Shown: piece by piece, positions 1 through 8,595 of the stretch
Position numbering within the stretch: position 1 is the stretch's first letter
Layout of the letters: every line of letters begins with the position of its first letter
Source of the DNA: an uncultured delta proteobacterium
Lineage (GTDB): Bacteria > Myxococcota_A > Polyangia > Polyangiales > Polyangiaceae
Reading direction: 5' to 3'
Assembly: GCA_903892415.1 (NCBI GenBank)
Contig: CAITIQ010000288.1
Coordinates: 1-64,000 of the forward strand
Length of the DNA: 64,000 bases
Made by a program: the position numbers and the translations under genes
The notes under the pieces: model-generated
Told to the model about the DNA's origin: nothing
Database searches by the model: none
The model's input: the letters and a program-made list of their open reading frames with translations, nothing else

Positions 1-797
1 ACGGGACCAGCATGCTTATCTTTGCGAGCATCGTAACTGCTATCCCGAATGCCGCAGGCAACTACATCCAGGCGAAGAGTGGGGACTTTCAGCCTCTCCC
101 GGTCATGTTGTTCCTTGTGTGCGTGGTTGGTCTGATTGCCACGGTCGTGTTCTTCGAGAATGGTCGTCGTCAGATACCCATCGTCTATTCACGACGACAG
201 GTTGGTCAGCGGCTGTACGGCGCTCAGAATACCCACCTACCACTTAAAGTTAACGTGGCCGGTACGATTCCTCCGATCTTCGCGTCAACTCTGCTTCAAC
301 TCCCTGCGACCCTCGCATCGTTCAAGATTCCCGGTGTCGATCGGCTGATCGGCGTGATCAATCGAGGAGGGTGGCTGTTCAATACCCTCTACGTGATCCT
401 GATCGTCTTCTTCTGTTTCTTCTACACGAACATCTCTTTTCAAGCGGTGGACGTTGCCGAGAATCTCAAGAAACAGCAGGCCAACGTTCCGGGCATTCGA
501 CCCGGTAAACAGACTGCCGACTACATCTACGCCGTGGTGCAGCGCATAACGGTTGGTGGTGCTGCCTACGTAGCAGCCATCTGCGTTGCGACGGATGTCA
601 TCGCCGCTTGGTTACTTGATCAACAGATGACCTACTGGGGCACCTCGTTGATGATCGTGTGTGGCGTGGCTCTTGATACGGCCAATCAGATTGAGGCGCA
701 CCTCATCACTCGAAACTATGAGGGGCTAACCAACGCTGGCGGCGGTGGGCGCCTCCGCGCTCGACGACTTGTGGAGTCGGGGGGTGAACAAACATGA
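1..797 (+). CDS. secY: Preprotein translocase subunit SecY, C-terminal part (5' truncated by window edge)
   Basis: SecY forms the protein-conducting channel of the Sec translocase in the inner membrane. The reading frame is open from the first bases of the window (codons run from base 3), and the opening residues GTSMLIFASIV match the family's GTS-hydrophobic segment, so the true start lies upstream. The visible part has hydrophobic segments near residues 30-45, 120-142, 180-205 and 212-225, and the conserved cytoplasmic loop with AENLKKQ and IRPGKQT that precedes the last two transmembrane helices. The 3' end overlaps adk by 4 bp (ATGA), so the two are translationally coupled, as in many spc operons. 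Confidence 0.95.
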   Translation, partial: GTSMLIFASIVTAIPNAAGNYIQAKSGDFQPLPVMLFLVCVVGLIATVVFFENGRRQIPIVYSRRQVGQRLYGAQNTHLPLKVNVAGTIPPIFASTLLQLPATLASFKIPGVDRLIGVINRGGWLFNTLYVILIVFFCFFYTNISFQAVDVAENLKKQQANVPGIRPGKQTADYIYAVVQRITVGGAAYVAAICVATDVIAAWLLDQQMTYWGTSLMIVCGVALDTANQIEAHLITRNYEGLTNAGGGGRLRARRLVESGGEQT

Positions 798-1444
798 TCG
801 TCATTCTCGTCGGCCCTCCCGGATCGGGCAAAGGCACGCAGGCAGAGTTTATCTGCAAGCGTTTTGGTATCCCTCAGATCTCTACCGGTGACATGCTGCG
901 TGCGGCGAAGCGCGCCGGAACGCTCGATCCCAAATACCTGGCGATCATGGACTCTGGCGGCCTCCTTCCTGACGAGGCGATTCTTGGACTCATTGAGCGT
1001 CGGCTGGAGGAGGCGGACACAAAGGCCGGCTTCCTCCTCGATGGCTTTCCGCGGACGGTTCCTCAGGCAGACGGATTGGCAGCTTTGCTGGCCACTCGCG
1101 GAGTTGCGCTCGATGCTGTGGTTCAGCTGGATGTCCCGCGTGACCTACTTGAGGAACGCCTTGTGAATCGAAGGACCGACCGAAAGAGCGGCAGAATTTA
1201 TCACCTGGTTTACAACCCGCCTCCGGCCGACGCAGACCTGGAGCACCGGGAGGACGACAAGCCGGCCACGGTGGCCCGCCGTCAAGACGCCTACGAGGCT
1301 CAAACCGCTGCTCTGCTGCCCTATTACGACGCAAAAGGTCTGCTTCGGCGGGTCGACGGTGTTGGTGCCGCGGCGGATATCACTCAACGAATCGAGAGAG
1401 CTTTGGGCAGCGTTCCTGCCTCCGGCGAGGAGAAAGCAACTTGA
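794..1444 (+). CDS. adk: Adenylate kinase
   Basis: It converts AMP + ATP to 2 ADP in the cytoplasm. Its 216 residues match the long-form family (about 214). The P-loop GPPGSGKGT is at residues 7-15, the AMP-binding ISTGDMLR follows near 30, and [12 protein letters not shown] lies near 82-93. The lid (GRIYH...YNPP, near 133-142) lacks the four cysteines of zinc-type lids. The ATG overlaps the secY stop by 4 bp, and the stop overlaps the TTG of infA by 4 bp, so three genes are chained by stop/start overlaps. No methionine aminopeptidase gene sits between adk and infA, unlike many spc operons. Confidence 0.97.
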   Translation: MIVILVGPPGSGKGTQAEFICKRFGIPQISTGDMLRAAKRAGTLDPKYLAIMDSGGLLPDEAILGLIERRLEEADTKAGFLLDGFPRTVPQADGLAALLATRGVALDAVVQLDVPRDLLEERLVNRRTDRKSGRIYHLVYNPPPADADLEHREDDKPATVARRQDAYEAQTAALLPYYDAKGLLRRVDGVGAAADITQRIERALGSVPASGEEKAT

Positions 1445-1701
1445 AGCGCGGTAAGGCCAACCGGACGAGTACCGGGCCGAAAGAACCCAAGGGCGACAAG
1501 CTCGAGTTCGACGGCGTGGTGCAAGAAGCATTGCCTAATGCGATGTTTCGCGTCTCGGCCGACAACGGTCTCGACGTGTTAGCGACCATCTCCGGTCGCA
1601 TGCGGCAGTACTACATCAAGATCCTCCCGGGGGATCGGGTGACGGTCGAGGTTTCGCCCTACGACCCCAGTCGCGGAAGAATTACGTACAGGCATAAGTG
1701 A
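1441..1701 (+). CDS. infA: Translation initiation factor IF-1 (TTG start, N-terminally extended)
   Basis: IF-1 binds the 30S A site during initiation. The S1/OB-fold core is clear ([41 protein letters not shown]). The protein has 86 residues against about 72 usually, because of a basic 14-residue N-terminal extension. The start must be TTG at 1441: no other start codon lies in frame before the core, and an AGGAG ribosome binding site stands 8 nt upstream. The TTGA overlap with adk suggests coupled and perhaps limited translation. Confidence 0.93.
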   Translation: MKRGKANRTSTGPKEPKGDKLEFDGVVQEALPNAMFRVSADNGLDVLATISGRMRQYYIKILPGDRVTVEVSPYDPSRGRITYRHK

Positions 1702-1775
1702 ACAGTATTCGCGCGGTGGATTTTGTGGCATCGGGCACAACCACTTGCGAACCGGCTCATCTGTTAGAGGCAGTC

Positions 1776-1895
1776 ATGAAGGTCAGACCCAGCGTTAAGA
1801 AGATTTGTACCAGCTGCATCGTTGTGCGCCGCAAGGGCGTGGTGCGCATCATCTGCAAGAAGAACCCCCGCCACAAGCAACGGCAGGGCAACTGA
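1776..1895 (+). CDS. rpmJ: 50S ribosomal protein L36
   Basis: A 39-residue zinc-ribbon ribosomal protein ([14 protein letters not shown]...). The zinc ligands C11, C14, C27 and H33 are all present, so this is the zinc-binding (C+) form. The frame is open upstream to 1698, but the family begins at MKVRPSVKK, so ATG 1776 is chosen; an AGAGG stands just upstream. It follows infA by about 75 bp. Confidence 0.95.
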   Translation: MKVRPSVKKICTSCIVVRRKGVVRIICKKNPRHKQRQGN

Positions 1896-1956
1896 GATCT
1901 TGGGCTCTGCCTTGATCGCTCTCAACCTCGCTCGATAGCTCCGAAGGAATCTGGAA

Positions 1957-2340
1957 ATGGCACGTATCGCAGGCGTTGACCTACCCCGACGAAAGCACTT
2001 GGCCTTTGCGCTTCCCTACCTCTACGGAATTGGTCCGAAGACGGCACGGGAGATCTGCGCAAAGACCGGCATCCCCGAGAACAAGCGGGTCGAGGAGCTT
2101 TCCGACAATGACGTGAAAGCCATCCGCGAAGTGCTTGATGCGGACTACAAGGTCGAGGGCGATCTTCGTCGCGAGGTTCAGATGAACATCAAGCGATTGA
2201 TGGATCTGGGTTGCTACCGCGGCCTCAGGCACCGGAAGGGGCTGCCGGTCCACGGACAGCGTACCCACACCAATGCGCGCACGCGCAAGGGGCCGCGCAA
2301 GGGCATGGTTGCCCGCCGTCCCACCCCCGTGAAGAAGTAA
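1957..2340 (+). CDS. rpsM: 30S ribosomal protein S13
   Basis: 127 residues, the usual length for bacterial S13, a 30S head protein contacting 5S-rRNA-side bridge elements and P-site tRNA. It shows the opening [13 protein letters not shown], the helix-hairpin-helix region [11 protein letters not shown], and the basic C-terminal tail [17 protein letters not shown]. An AAGGA ribosome binding site lies 8 nt before the ATG. It heads the alpha-operon block S13-S11-S4-RpoA-L17. Confidence 0.97.
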   Translation: MARIAGVDLPRRKHLAFALPYLYGIGPKTAREICAKTGIPENKRVEELSDNDVKAIREVLDADYKVEGDLRREVQMNIKRLMDLGCYRGLRHRKGLPVHGQRTHTNARTRKGPRKGMVARRPTPVKK

Positions 2341-2371
2341 TTTTCGAGTCAAGAGAAGGAAGCGGAACGTC

Positions 2372-2770
2372 ATGGCCACGCCGAAAACAGCTAAGACCAA
2401 GCAGAAGAAGAAGGTCAAAAAGAACGTCGCTGCGGGGATTGCTCATATCCAATCCACGTTTAACAACACCGTCGTGACGATCACGGACATCAACGGCAAC
2501 GCCGTTGCTTGGTCTTCGGCTGGTGCTCGCGGCTTCAAGGGTTCACGCAAGTCGACGCCCTTTGCCGCTCAGCTCGCCGCCGAAGAAGCTGCCCGTAAGG
2601 CGCAGGAGCACGGTATGCGCTCAGTTGCCGTGTTCGTGAAGGGTCCGGGAGCTGGCCGCGAGAGCGCGCTGCGAGCGCTTCAAACGGCTGGGTTCAAGGT
2701 GACTTTGATTCGCGACGTAACGCCGATTCCGCACAATGGTTGCAGGCCGCCCAAGCGTCGGCGCGTCTGA
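2372..2770 (+). CDS. rpsK: 30S ribosomal protein S11
   Basis: 132 residues. A lysine-rich N-terminus leads to the conserved core ([51 protein letters not shown]) and the C-terminal [13 protein letters not shown] typical of S11, which binds 16S rRNA in the platform. It starts 31 bp after rpsM, with AAGGA upstream. Confidence 0.97.
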   Translation: MATPKTAKTKQKKKVKKNVAAGIAHIQSTFNNTVVTITDINGNAVAWSSAGARGFKGSRKSTPFAAQLAAEEAARKAQEHGMRSVAVFVKGPGAGRESALRALQTAGFKVTLIRDVTPIPHNGCRPPKRRRV

Positions 2771-2871
2771 GGCATCGGTTTCTCCCCGGGTTCACCTTTA
2801 GGTGCTTGCTCTGCAACTGACGAGGACTCCTCGTCGGTAGCTCTTTTCTGCGGTTGTGAGGAAGTTAGGTT

Positions 2872-3501
2872 ATGGCTCGTTACGTTGGTCCGGTCTGCAA
2901 GCTCTGTCGTCGCGAAGGTATGAAGCTCTACCTCAAGGGGGAGCGCTGCTACTCGGAGAAGTGCGCGTTCACCCGTCGCCCCTACCCGCCCGGGCAGCAT
3001 GGGCAAGGCCGCATCAAACTTAGCGAGTACGCCGTGCGGCTTCGCGAGAAGCAAAAGGTTCGTCGTGTTTACGGCGTCCTTGAGCGTCAGTTCCAGGGTT
3101 ATTACCAGGAGGCGAGTCGTCGCAAAGGCCGAACGGGCGAGGAAATGCTCTCCTTGCTTGAGCGCCGCTTGGACAACGCCGTCTATCGCGCAGGCTTCGC
3201 GGGGTCTCGCTCTGAGGCTCGCCAATTGGTTCGTCACGGTCACGTGAAGATCAACGGCAAGCGCGTCGATATCCCCAGCTACGTCCTTCGCAATGGCGAG
3301 AAGCTGGAGCTGGTCGAGGAAGCAAAGAAGTTCGCGAAGGTTCTGGCTGCGGTAGCCGCCTCTGAGAAGCGCAATCCGGCATCGTGGATTGAGATCGACA
3401 AGGCCGGTCTCTCCTTCACGATCAAGGGCGCGCCCGCTCGCGAGGAGTTGAACGAGCCTGAGATTCGTGAGCAGCTGGTCGTCGAGTACTATTCACGCTG
3501 A
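2872..3501 (+). CDS. rpsD: 30S ribosomal protein S4 (zinc-binding form)
   Basis: 209 residues, full length. S4 nucleates 30S assembly and can act as an operon repressor in other bacteria. Four cysteines (C9, C12, C26, C31) form the zinc knuckle of the C+ type. The S4 RNA-binding domain (LERRLDNAVYRAGFA...ARQLVRHGHVKING) spans about residues 98-160. The ATG has a GAGGAAG ribosome binding site. About 100 bp separate it from rpsK. Confidence 0.97.
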   Translation: MARYVGPVCKLCRREGMKLYLKGERCYSEKCAFTRRPYPPGQHGQGRIKLSEYAVRLREKQKVRRVYGVLERQFQGYYQEASRRKGRTGEEMLSLLERRLDNAVYRAGFAGSRSEARQLVRHGHVKINGKRVDIPSYVLRNGEKLELVEEAKKFAKVLAAVAASEKRNPASWIEIDKAGLSFTIKGAPAREELNEPEIREQLVVEYYSR

Positions 3502-3623
3502 GCTTTGGCCGCGTGAAGCGGCTTGCTTGGCAGCATGTTTCTAACGGGTGATGGCGGTCGGCTGCTTTCGAGTGCGGAGCAGCCGACGGGACCTAGCTCG
3601 AACCCTTGTCTATGGAGCCTGTG

Positions 3624-4652
3624 ATGTCGAACATGACGATGATTTCCCGTAACTGGCGTGACTTGATTCGTCCGAAGAGCATTACGCTGGACCCGGAAGG
3701 TGCAAGCGAATTCCATGGCCGCTTCGTAGCGGAGCCGCTTGAGCGAGGGTTCGGAACGACGATTGGCAACTCGTTGCGACGAGTACTGCTTTCGTCGCTG
3801 CAAGGGGCTGCAATCACCGCGGTTCGCATCGAAGGGGCGTTGCACGAGTTCACCACTGTTCCCGACGTCGTCGAGGACGTGAGCGACCTGATCCTGAATC
3901 TCAAGGAGGTCGTCTTCAAGGCTGCTCAGGCGAAGACCTACACGGTTCGAGTCGAGAAGGAGGGCCCTGGCCCGGTCTACGCAAAGGACATTCAGGCCGT
4001 CGACGGTCTCGAGGTGCTCAACCCCGACCACCTGATCGCTGTGCTCGACAAGAAGGGTCCGTTGTCGATGGAGCTGACGGTCAATGTTGGTCGCGGCTGG
4101 TCGGCTGCCGACCGCAACAAGACGGCAACGATGGCGATCGGCACCATACCGGTTGATGCGCTCTTCTCCCCAATCCGCAAGGTGAACTTCACGGTTCAAA
4201 ATGCTCGCGTCGGTCAGGTGACTGACTACGACAAGCTGACCTTGGATGTCTGGACGAACGGTGCGGTGAAGCCCGCGGATGCGGTTGCGTTCGCCGCCAA
4301 GATTCTGAAGGAGCAGTTGAGCATCTGGATCAACTTCGAGGAGACCGAGGAGACGAGCTACCAGTCCACCTCCAGCGAGGATGAGCCGCTCAACGAGAAC
4401 CTCTTCCGTTCTGTTGAGGAGCTTGAGCTCAGCGTACGCTCGGCTAACTGCCTCCAGAACGCAAACATCACGCTCATCGGCGAGTTGGTGCAGCGCTCGG
4501 AGCAAGACATGCTCAAGACCAAAAATTTCGGCCGCAAGTCTCTGAAAGAGATCAAGGAGATCCTCGCAAGCATGGGTCTGTCTCTTGGACTCAAGATTGA
4601 CAATTGGTCTCAGCTGCTCGAGCGCTGGAAGACGCAGCAGGCGCAGGCCTGA
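3624..4652 (+). CDS. rpoA: DNA-directed RNA polymerase subunit alpha
   Basis: The alpha dimer nucleates RNA polymerase assembly and contacts UP elements and activators. The N-terminal domain has [22 protein letters not shown] (positions about 34-55 in the called protein); the C-terminal domain has [16 protein letters not shown] and [17 protein letters not shown]-type helix-hairpin-helix residues near 270-320. The frame is open from 3606, but GGAG at 3614-3617 places the start at ATG 3624 (342 residues); TTG 3606, ATG 3612 and GTG 3621 are in-frame alternatives. Confidence 0.95.
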   Translation: MSNMTMISRNWRDLIRPKSITLDPEGASEFHGRFVAEPLERGFGTTIGNSLRRVLLSSLQGAAITAVRIEGALHEFTTVPDVVEDVSDLILNLKEVVFKAAQAKTYTVRVEKEGPGPVYAKDIQAVDGLEVLNPDHLIAVLDKKGPLSMELTVNVGRGWSAADRNKTATMAIGTIPVDALFSPIRKVNFTVQNARVGQVTDYDKLTLDVWTNGAVKPADAVAFAAKILKEQLSIWINFEETEETSYQSTSSEDEPLNENLFRSVEELELSVRSANCLQNANITLIGELVQRSEQDMLKTKNFGRKSLKEIKEILASMGLSLGLKIDNWSQLLERWKTQQAQA

Positions 4653-4711
4653 TTCGCTCGGTCAACGGTTTTCGTTTTTCGCGTTGTTTTCAAAAAGAGT
4701 AGGTTTTCGTC

Positions 4712-5230
4712 ATGCGTCACAAGAAAGCAGGCAGGCAGTTCAGTCGAGACACTTCGAGCCGGCGCGCGATGCTGCGCAACCTGGCGGCGAATCTCATCAC
4801 GCATGAGCGGATTGAGACGACCGACGCCAAGGCCAAGGAGCTTCGGCGGATCGCCGAACGGCTCATCACGAAGGCTCGTCGACTCGGCCCCGTCGCTTAC
4901 ACGCCGCAGACGGAGTTGTCCGCCGATGGCAAGGCGAAGCGGCTTCACGTCACTCGGTTGCTTTCGGCCTATCTTCCGCGCTTTGGTGTGAAGACCGATG
5001 GTTCGACCGTTGATATCGTTGAGAAGGTTCTCGTCGACCTCTCCAAGCGATTTGCGGAACGGCCGGGCGGTTACACGCGAATTGTCAAAGTTGGCTTCCG
5101 CCGCGGTGACAATGCGCCGATCAGCATGATCGAGTTTGTAGATGCAGCGGCACCGGTCGATAAGGTGAAGATCGCACCGGTTGAAGAGCCGGTCGAGGAG
5201 CCTGAAGCTGCTGCTGAAGCAGCTGGCTGA
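4712..5230 (+). CDS. rplQ: 50S ribosomal protein L17 with acidic C-terminal extension
   Basis: The first ~120 residues are canonical L17 (MRHKKAGRQFSRDTSSRRAMLRNLAANLI, then RPGGYTRIVK). The protein has 172 residues against about 120-130 for most bacteria. The extra tail is rich in Val, Glu, Pro and Ala (EEPVEEPEAAAEAAG), acidic where the core is basic. It is the last gene of the operon and is followed 19 bp later by an intrinsic terminator. Confidence 0.96.
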   Translation: MRHKKAGRQFSRDTSSRRAMLRNLAANLITHERIETTDAKAKELRRIAERLITKARRLGPVAYTPQTELSADGKAKRLHVTRLLSAYLPRFGVKTDGSTVDIVEKVLVDLSKRFAERPGGYTRIVKVGFRRGDNAPISMIEFVDAAAPVDKVKIAPVEEPVEEPEAAAEAAG

Positions 5231-5248
5231 GGGTTGCTGGGAGTGGTT

Positions 5249-5280
5249 GGGCGCACGTTCATCGATCGTGCGCCCTTTTT
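5249..5280 (+). terminator. Rho-independent terminator of the ribosomal operon
   Basis: A perfect 9-bp stem GGGCGCACG / CGTGCGCCC (5249-5257 with 5267-5275), a 9-nt loop and five T residues right after the stem. It sits 19 bp after the rplQ stop and fits the end of the spc/alpha transcript. Confidence 0.93.
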
Positions 5281-5364
5281 CGTTCCATGAAGGCGGGCGG
5301 GCTGTCGTGGGTCAAGGGGACGGCGCGCCACCAATGAAATCTGCGGGTTTGGGAGGACGTGAGG

Positions 5365-6045
5365 ATGTCGCGGGACCACTCCGTTTACGTTAAGACGCAG
5401 CAACGCACCCTGAAGCAAGTGTTCGCTGTGGCGCAGGAATGCGCCCGCGAATTTGGGGTCACCTGCGAGCGCGAAGAGTTTATTGACGAGGACGAGAACG
5501 AGGAGATTCTCGTTGGTTCGTTGGGGGTCCTAACCGTGAAGCTCCACCGCTTCGGGGTCAAGCTCTCTGTCCCTTCAGGAACGGGTGTGAAGCGGCTCGT
5601 GGCGTTCATGGAGGACGTTGGTGCGGCTCTCGGAGAAACGCTGGATGCCGACGATGTGAAGGCACTCGTGGCGAAAGAGCAAGCGGATGGTTGGTCGCCG
5701 GCCAAAGAGCTTCCGCCGCCACCCACTGCGCCCGTTCCCGAGGTTGGCAAGCGCTTCGCTGGCACTGTAACGATTGAACTCGTGGGCGCCGACGGCGTGC
5801 GGCTTGTGGAGGCCACAACCACGGCGACGATGTTTCAGCGCCAGCTCCTACCAGGGGGCATGCTCAAGGCAAGCCCGGCCACTCCCAAGATGCCCGAGCT
5901 GCTGACGGATCAGGGCAGATTTCCTCATAGAGCACGCCAGCTGCTTTGCACCTGCAAGTTGGCTCAAGGCGGAGGCAAAGTTCGGTTTTGCTACCAACTC
6001 GACGGCTACGGGCGGGTGATCTCGGTCGAGGAAGAAACCCTCTAG
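5365..6045 (+). CDS. Hypothetical protein, soluble
   Basis: 226 residues, not recognised. It has no signal peptide or membrane segment. Residues ~1-85 form an alpha/beta-looking region with an acidic patch (EEFIDEDENEE); a Pro-rich linker (ELPPPPTAPVPEVG) near 115-130 separates a C-terminal region with a paired-cysteine LLCTCKL and an aromatic strand FCYQLDGYGRVISVEE. GGAGG stands 8 nt before ATG 5365; GTG 5359 is too close to it. Its stop shares the CTAG tetranucleotide with the stop of the converging gene, so the two genes overlap by 4 bp. Confidence 0.75.
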   Translation: MSRDHSVYVKTQQRTLKQVFAVAQECAREFGVTCEREEFIDEDENEEILVGSLGVLTVKLHRFGVKLSVPSGTGVKRLVAFMEDVGAALGETLDADDVKALVAKEQADGWSPAKELPPPPTAPVPEVGKRFAGTVTIELVGADGVRLVEATTTATMFQRQLLPGGMLKASPATPKMPELLTDQGRFPHRARQLLCTCKLAQGGGKVRFCYQLDGYGRVISVEEETL

Positions 6046-7631
6046 CGGGTTGTTGGTTCGGTGCTGGTTGGTTGGGGGGCTTTTCCAGGGGCCCCGCCGG
6101 CAGCTAGTGCTGTCGTTTTCCTTCGCCACGGTAGCAATGCAATCAACGCGGCGAGGAGGGCCGCTCCTGCTGCAATGCTGCCCGCCAGCACGTAGGGCGG
6201 CTTGGGCTGAACTGCCTGTGCCTCGCGTGACGCCTCTTGATCGAAGCTTGCGAGCAGTGCTGCGGCCTCGGCATGGTTGGGATCGAGTTCGACAGCGCGC
6301 TTGAGTAGGAAGCGGTCGGGCCTTCCCTCGGCCAGCAGCATCTTCGCCTCGGTGAAGGCAATCTCGGCATCGATGGTTGGTGCGCTCTGTTGGCCGAGCA
6401 AGCGACGGGCTTTGCGCAGCCGCGCGAGCCGCTCCTCGGGTTGTTCGAACGAAGTCGCCTTTCCAAGCTCGAAGTACGCCGGGCTCATTTCGGCTCGTCG
6501 GTCGAACTGCGGGTCGACGGCGAGAACCTTGTCGTACGCAGCCACCGCGCCCCCGTAGTCGTTGGCCTTCGCTAGCGTCGTACCGGTCTCGAACGTGCGC
6601 ACGACCTCGGCTGCTCGCGCGTTGTCGTAGAGCCAAAACATCCGCTTTGCGAGCGTGTCCCAGGGAACGCTCTTGTCGATCTTCTCACCGGTCAGATCTT
6701 GGTAGGCGTCGCGCAAACGAAAGCGTCCTGCCTCGCCAATCGCGGCAATTGCTTGGCGTGCGGCGTCGCGCACCTTGCGGCGGTCATGGTTGGCGAAGGA
6801 GAGCAGGACGTCGACCGCCTCCACCTCGCGCACGTAGCCAAACGCCTTCAGTGTGTCGGCGAGGACCTCAGGGTCCGTGGTGCTCACGGCCTCACCTGGG
6901 GTCACCTTTCCCAACGTATCGAGGGCCTTGTCGGCGAACTCACGGACCACGCTGGCGTCATGCTTCTTGGCCTCTAAGAGCGCAGGAACCGACTTGTCCT
7001 TCACCGCCAGGACTTGGCGCATGAGGTCAACCCGCAGCATTTCACCGAAATTCGCGCGCAACTCCAGCAACTCACGCACGGCGGCGGTCGTGCCCATCAC
7101 TCGCAGCATTCGCGTGATGGCCAAGAGCTCTACGACTTCACGCCAGGTTTCATCCTTGGGACGCGGCTGATCGAGCACGAACCGAAGCCAATCACTCTCC
7201 TCCTCGTCAACCGCACTCGCCTTCTTGCTTTTCTTTTCAGCCTTTCGAGCGTCGCGTGCCGACTTGCGCGCAGCCGCTATCGTTCGCGGGGCTTGGTCGC
7301 GGTCAAGCGACTCGCGAATGGTCTGAATGCGTCCATACACGGCGGGCAGCAGGCTAGCGTCCACCTTGTCGAGGTCCGCGAAGGCCGCCTCGCGAATGTC
7401 GGACTTCTCCGAGGTGAGGCGCGTTAGCAACTTGTCGACTTCACGCGTACTCTCCTGCTCGGCCTCAAGTCGTTTGATCGGCGGCAGCACTGCCAGTGCA
7501 GGGAGTTCGCCATCTGGCGGCGGCTTCGGCAGGGAGGTGCTTGACTCGGCGCCGGGGGAGCTGGGGCCCGAAAGCGCGGGCTGGGGCGCAAGGGCAGCTA
7601 GCAACAGGGCGGCGAGAAGGGCCCGAGTCAT
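6042..7631 (-). CDS. Exported HEAT/TPR-type repeat protein with C-terminal membrane anchor
   Basis: 529 residues from ATG 7631. The N-terminus (MTRALLAALLLAALAPQPALSG) is a convincing signal peptide, then a Pro/Ser linker and helical repeats: HEAT-like around 230-330 (ADTLKAFGYVREVEAVDVLLSFANHDRRKVRDAAR) and TPR-like around 350-470 (AAYDKVLAVDPQFD, RAVELDPNHAEAAALL). A final hydrophobic helix near 485-505 followed by WRRK anchors it. The chosen start codon lies inside a palindromic repeat unit, and the frame stays open through two repeat units upstream (to 8018), which would add a non-signal-like N-terminus; there is no clear ribosome binding site. A periplasmic scaffolding role is inference. 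Confidence 0.75.
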   Translation of the reverse strand: MTRALLAALLLAALAPQPALSGPSSPGAESSTSLPKPPPDGELPALAVLPPIKRLEAEQESTREVDKLLTRLTSEKSDIREAAFADLDKVDASLLPAVYGRIQTIRESLDRDQAPRTIAAARKSARDARKAEKKSKKASAVDEEESDWLRFVLDQPRPKDETWREVVELLAITRMLRVMGTTAAVRELLELRANFGEMLRVDLMRQVLAVKDKSVPALLEAKKHDASVVREFADKALDTLGKVTPGEAVSTTDPEVLADTLKAFGYVREVEAVDVLLSFANHDRRKVRDAARQAIAAIGEAGRFRLRDAYQDLTGEKIDKSVPWDTLAKRMFWLYDNARAAEVVRTFETGTTLAKANDYGGAVAAYDKVLAVDPQFDRRAEMSPAYFELGKATSFEQPEERLARLRKARRLLGQQSAPTIDAEIAFTEAKMLLAEGRPDRFLLKRAVELDPNHAEAAALLASFDQEASREAQAVQPKPPYVLAGSIAAGAALLAALIALLPWRRKTTALAAGGAPGKAPQPTSTEPTTR

Positions 7632-7760
7632 TCTGTTTGCTGCATCCGCCTTCGGCGGAATGACTCGTGCCGAGGTTGAAAGGGGAAGGGGCCTGCGGCC
7701 GAATACTTCGGAGAGTGCCCGAGTCATTCTGTTTGCTGCATCCGCCTTCGGCGGAATGAG
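7621..7760. repeat. Palindromic repeat array 1 (two units, ~96 bp period)
   Basis: Unit 1 core at 7625-7666 begins GAGTCATTC and ends GAATGACTC, enclosing the hairpin CCGCCTTCGGCGG; unit 2 starts at 7721 and loses its right arm after 7757. The interval between unit starts is 96 bp and contains a second hairpin GGCC-TGC-GGCC. The same element occurs at 8293-8553 and 40406-40504 with CCACC/GGTGG in place of CCGCC/GGCGG, a paired change. The left end overlaps the first codons of the gene at 6042-7631. The rest of the gap up to 7863 shows nothing recognisable. Confidence 0.85.
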
Positions 7761-7863
7761 GTGTCGGCCAGGGGGCGTCATGGGATCAAGGGGCATCATC
7801 AGGTCAAGTGGAGCTAACGCTTTGACACCGTTCGCCGCTTCCCACAATAACGAGGTCCCCGAA

Positions 7864-8217
7864 TCAGTCCGAGGTGCACCGCGGATCCTCTGGATTTGCA
7901 CCGCAGAAAAAACCTGCGCAGACCGAGTAGCTACCGACCGGAGTTCCACAGTCGCTGACGTTGCAGATGTTCGGCAATGCGCCCAAGCAATCAATAAGGT
8001 TCTCGTATTCAACTTCACAGCCGAGGTGCTCCGCGGTGTCGTATTCCGCTTCGCACTTGTCGAGGCAGGAGTAAGAGCCCCCCTCGCAGTCGTTGGCTAG
8101 GTCACACTGCTCAACGCACGCGGCAACCACGGCATTGGAGGCTTCTGAACCGCACGCCACCCCGCAGGCGGCAAAGAACCGCAACACATGAAGGGACCAG
8201 CGCGGGGGTGACTCCAA
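7864..8217 (-). CDS. Small Cys-rich putative lipoprotein
   Basis: 117 residues from a TTG at 8217. Spaced cysteine pairs (CVEQC, CEGGSYSCLDKC, GCEVEY, CNVSDC, CAGFFC) are typical of short myxobacterial secreted Cys-rich proteins. The hydrophobic start (VLRFFAACGVACG) ends in a possible lipobox cysteine, but it is short and the start is uncertain (GTG 8187 is the alternative, giving 107 residues). It lies between the two repeat arrays. The function is unknown. Confidence 0.6.
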   Translation of the reverse strand: MESPPRWSLHVLRFFAACGVACGSEASNAVVAACVEQCDLANDCEGGSYSCLDKCEAEYDTAEHLGCEVEYENLIDCLGALPNICNVSDCGTPVGSYSVCAGFFCGANPEDPRCTSD

Positions 8218-8292
8218 GCGCCACAGCCTAGCCCGGCGAACGCTTGCTTGCGACCACCAACGGCTGAGTACACGTCGCTCGAAAACTCCTCA

Positions 8293-8553
8293 AATGACTC
8301 GGGCCACTGCGTGGTCTGTCCACTCCGGTTCTGTCTGCTGCATCCACCTTCGGTGGAATGACTCGTGCCAAGTCAAAGGTCCAACGGGGCCTTCGGCCGT
8401 TGTTCTAGAAGAGGGCCCGAGTCATTCTTATTGCTGCATCCACCTTCGGTGGAATGACTCGTGCCAAGTCAACCCGGTCAATCGGGCCTTCGGCCGTCAC
8501 TTCCCGAAGAGGCCCGAGTCATTCTGTCTGCTGCATCCACCTTCGGTGGAATT
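8293..8553. repeat. Palindromic repeat array 2 (three units plus an inverted fragment)
   Basis: Units at 8329-8364 (left arm lost), 8419-8460 (complete: GAGTCATTC to GAATGACTC) and 8516-8553 (right arm lost), spaced 96-97 bp. Each carries CCACCTTCGGTGG; between cores a second hairpin GGCC-TTC-GGCC recurs. Complete arms extend to GGCCCGAGTCATTC and GAATGACTCGTGCC, a 14-bp inverted repeat with one mismatch. A lone inverted arm AATGACTCGGGCC lies at 8293-8305. The array fills most of the 378-bp gap before the histidine kinase gene; nothing else is recognisable there. Confidence 0.88.
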
Positions 8554-8595
8554 CAGCTTCAACAATTGACCAGGCTTCTCTACCTTGCAAGGTGG

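Noticed and set aside
3489-4505. Minus-strand ORF over rpoA
   Set aside because: It lies antisense to a certain housekeeping gene and has no domain.
7621-8553. CRISPR array
   Set aside because: The intervals between repeat cores are themselves conserved and carry a common hairpin, the period is 96-97 bp, and no cas genes are present.
8218-8595. N-terminal extension of the GAF kinase through the repeat array
   Set aside because: The open frame there is the translated repeat; its peptide is repeat-derived, and ATG 8596 begins a typical basic N-terminus.
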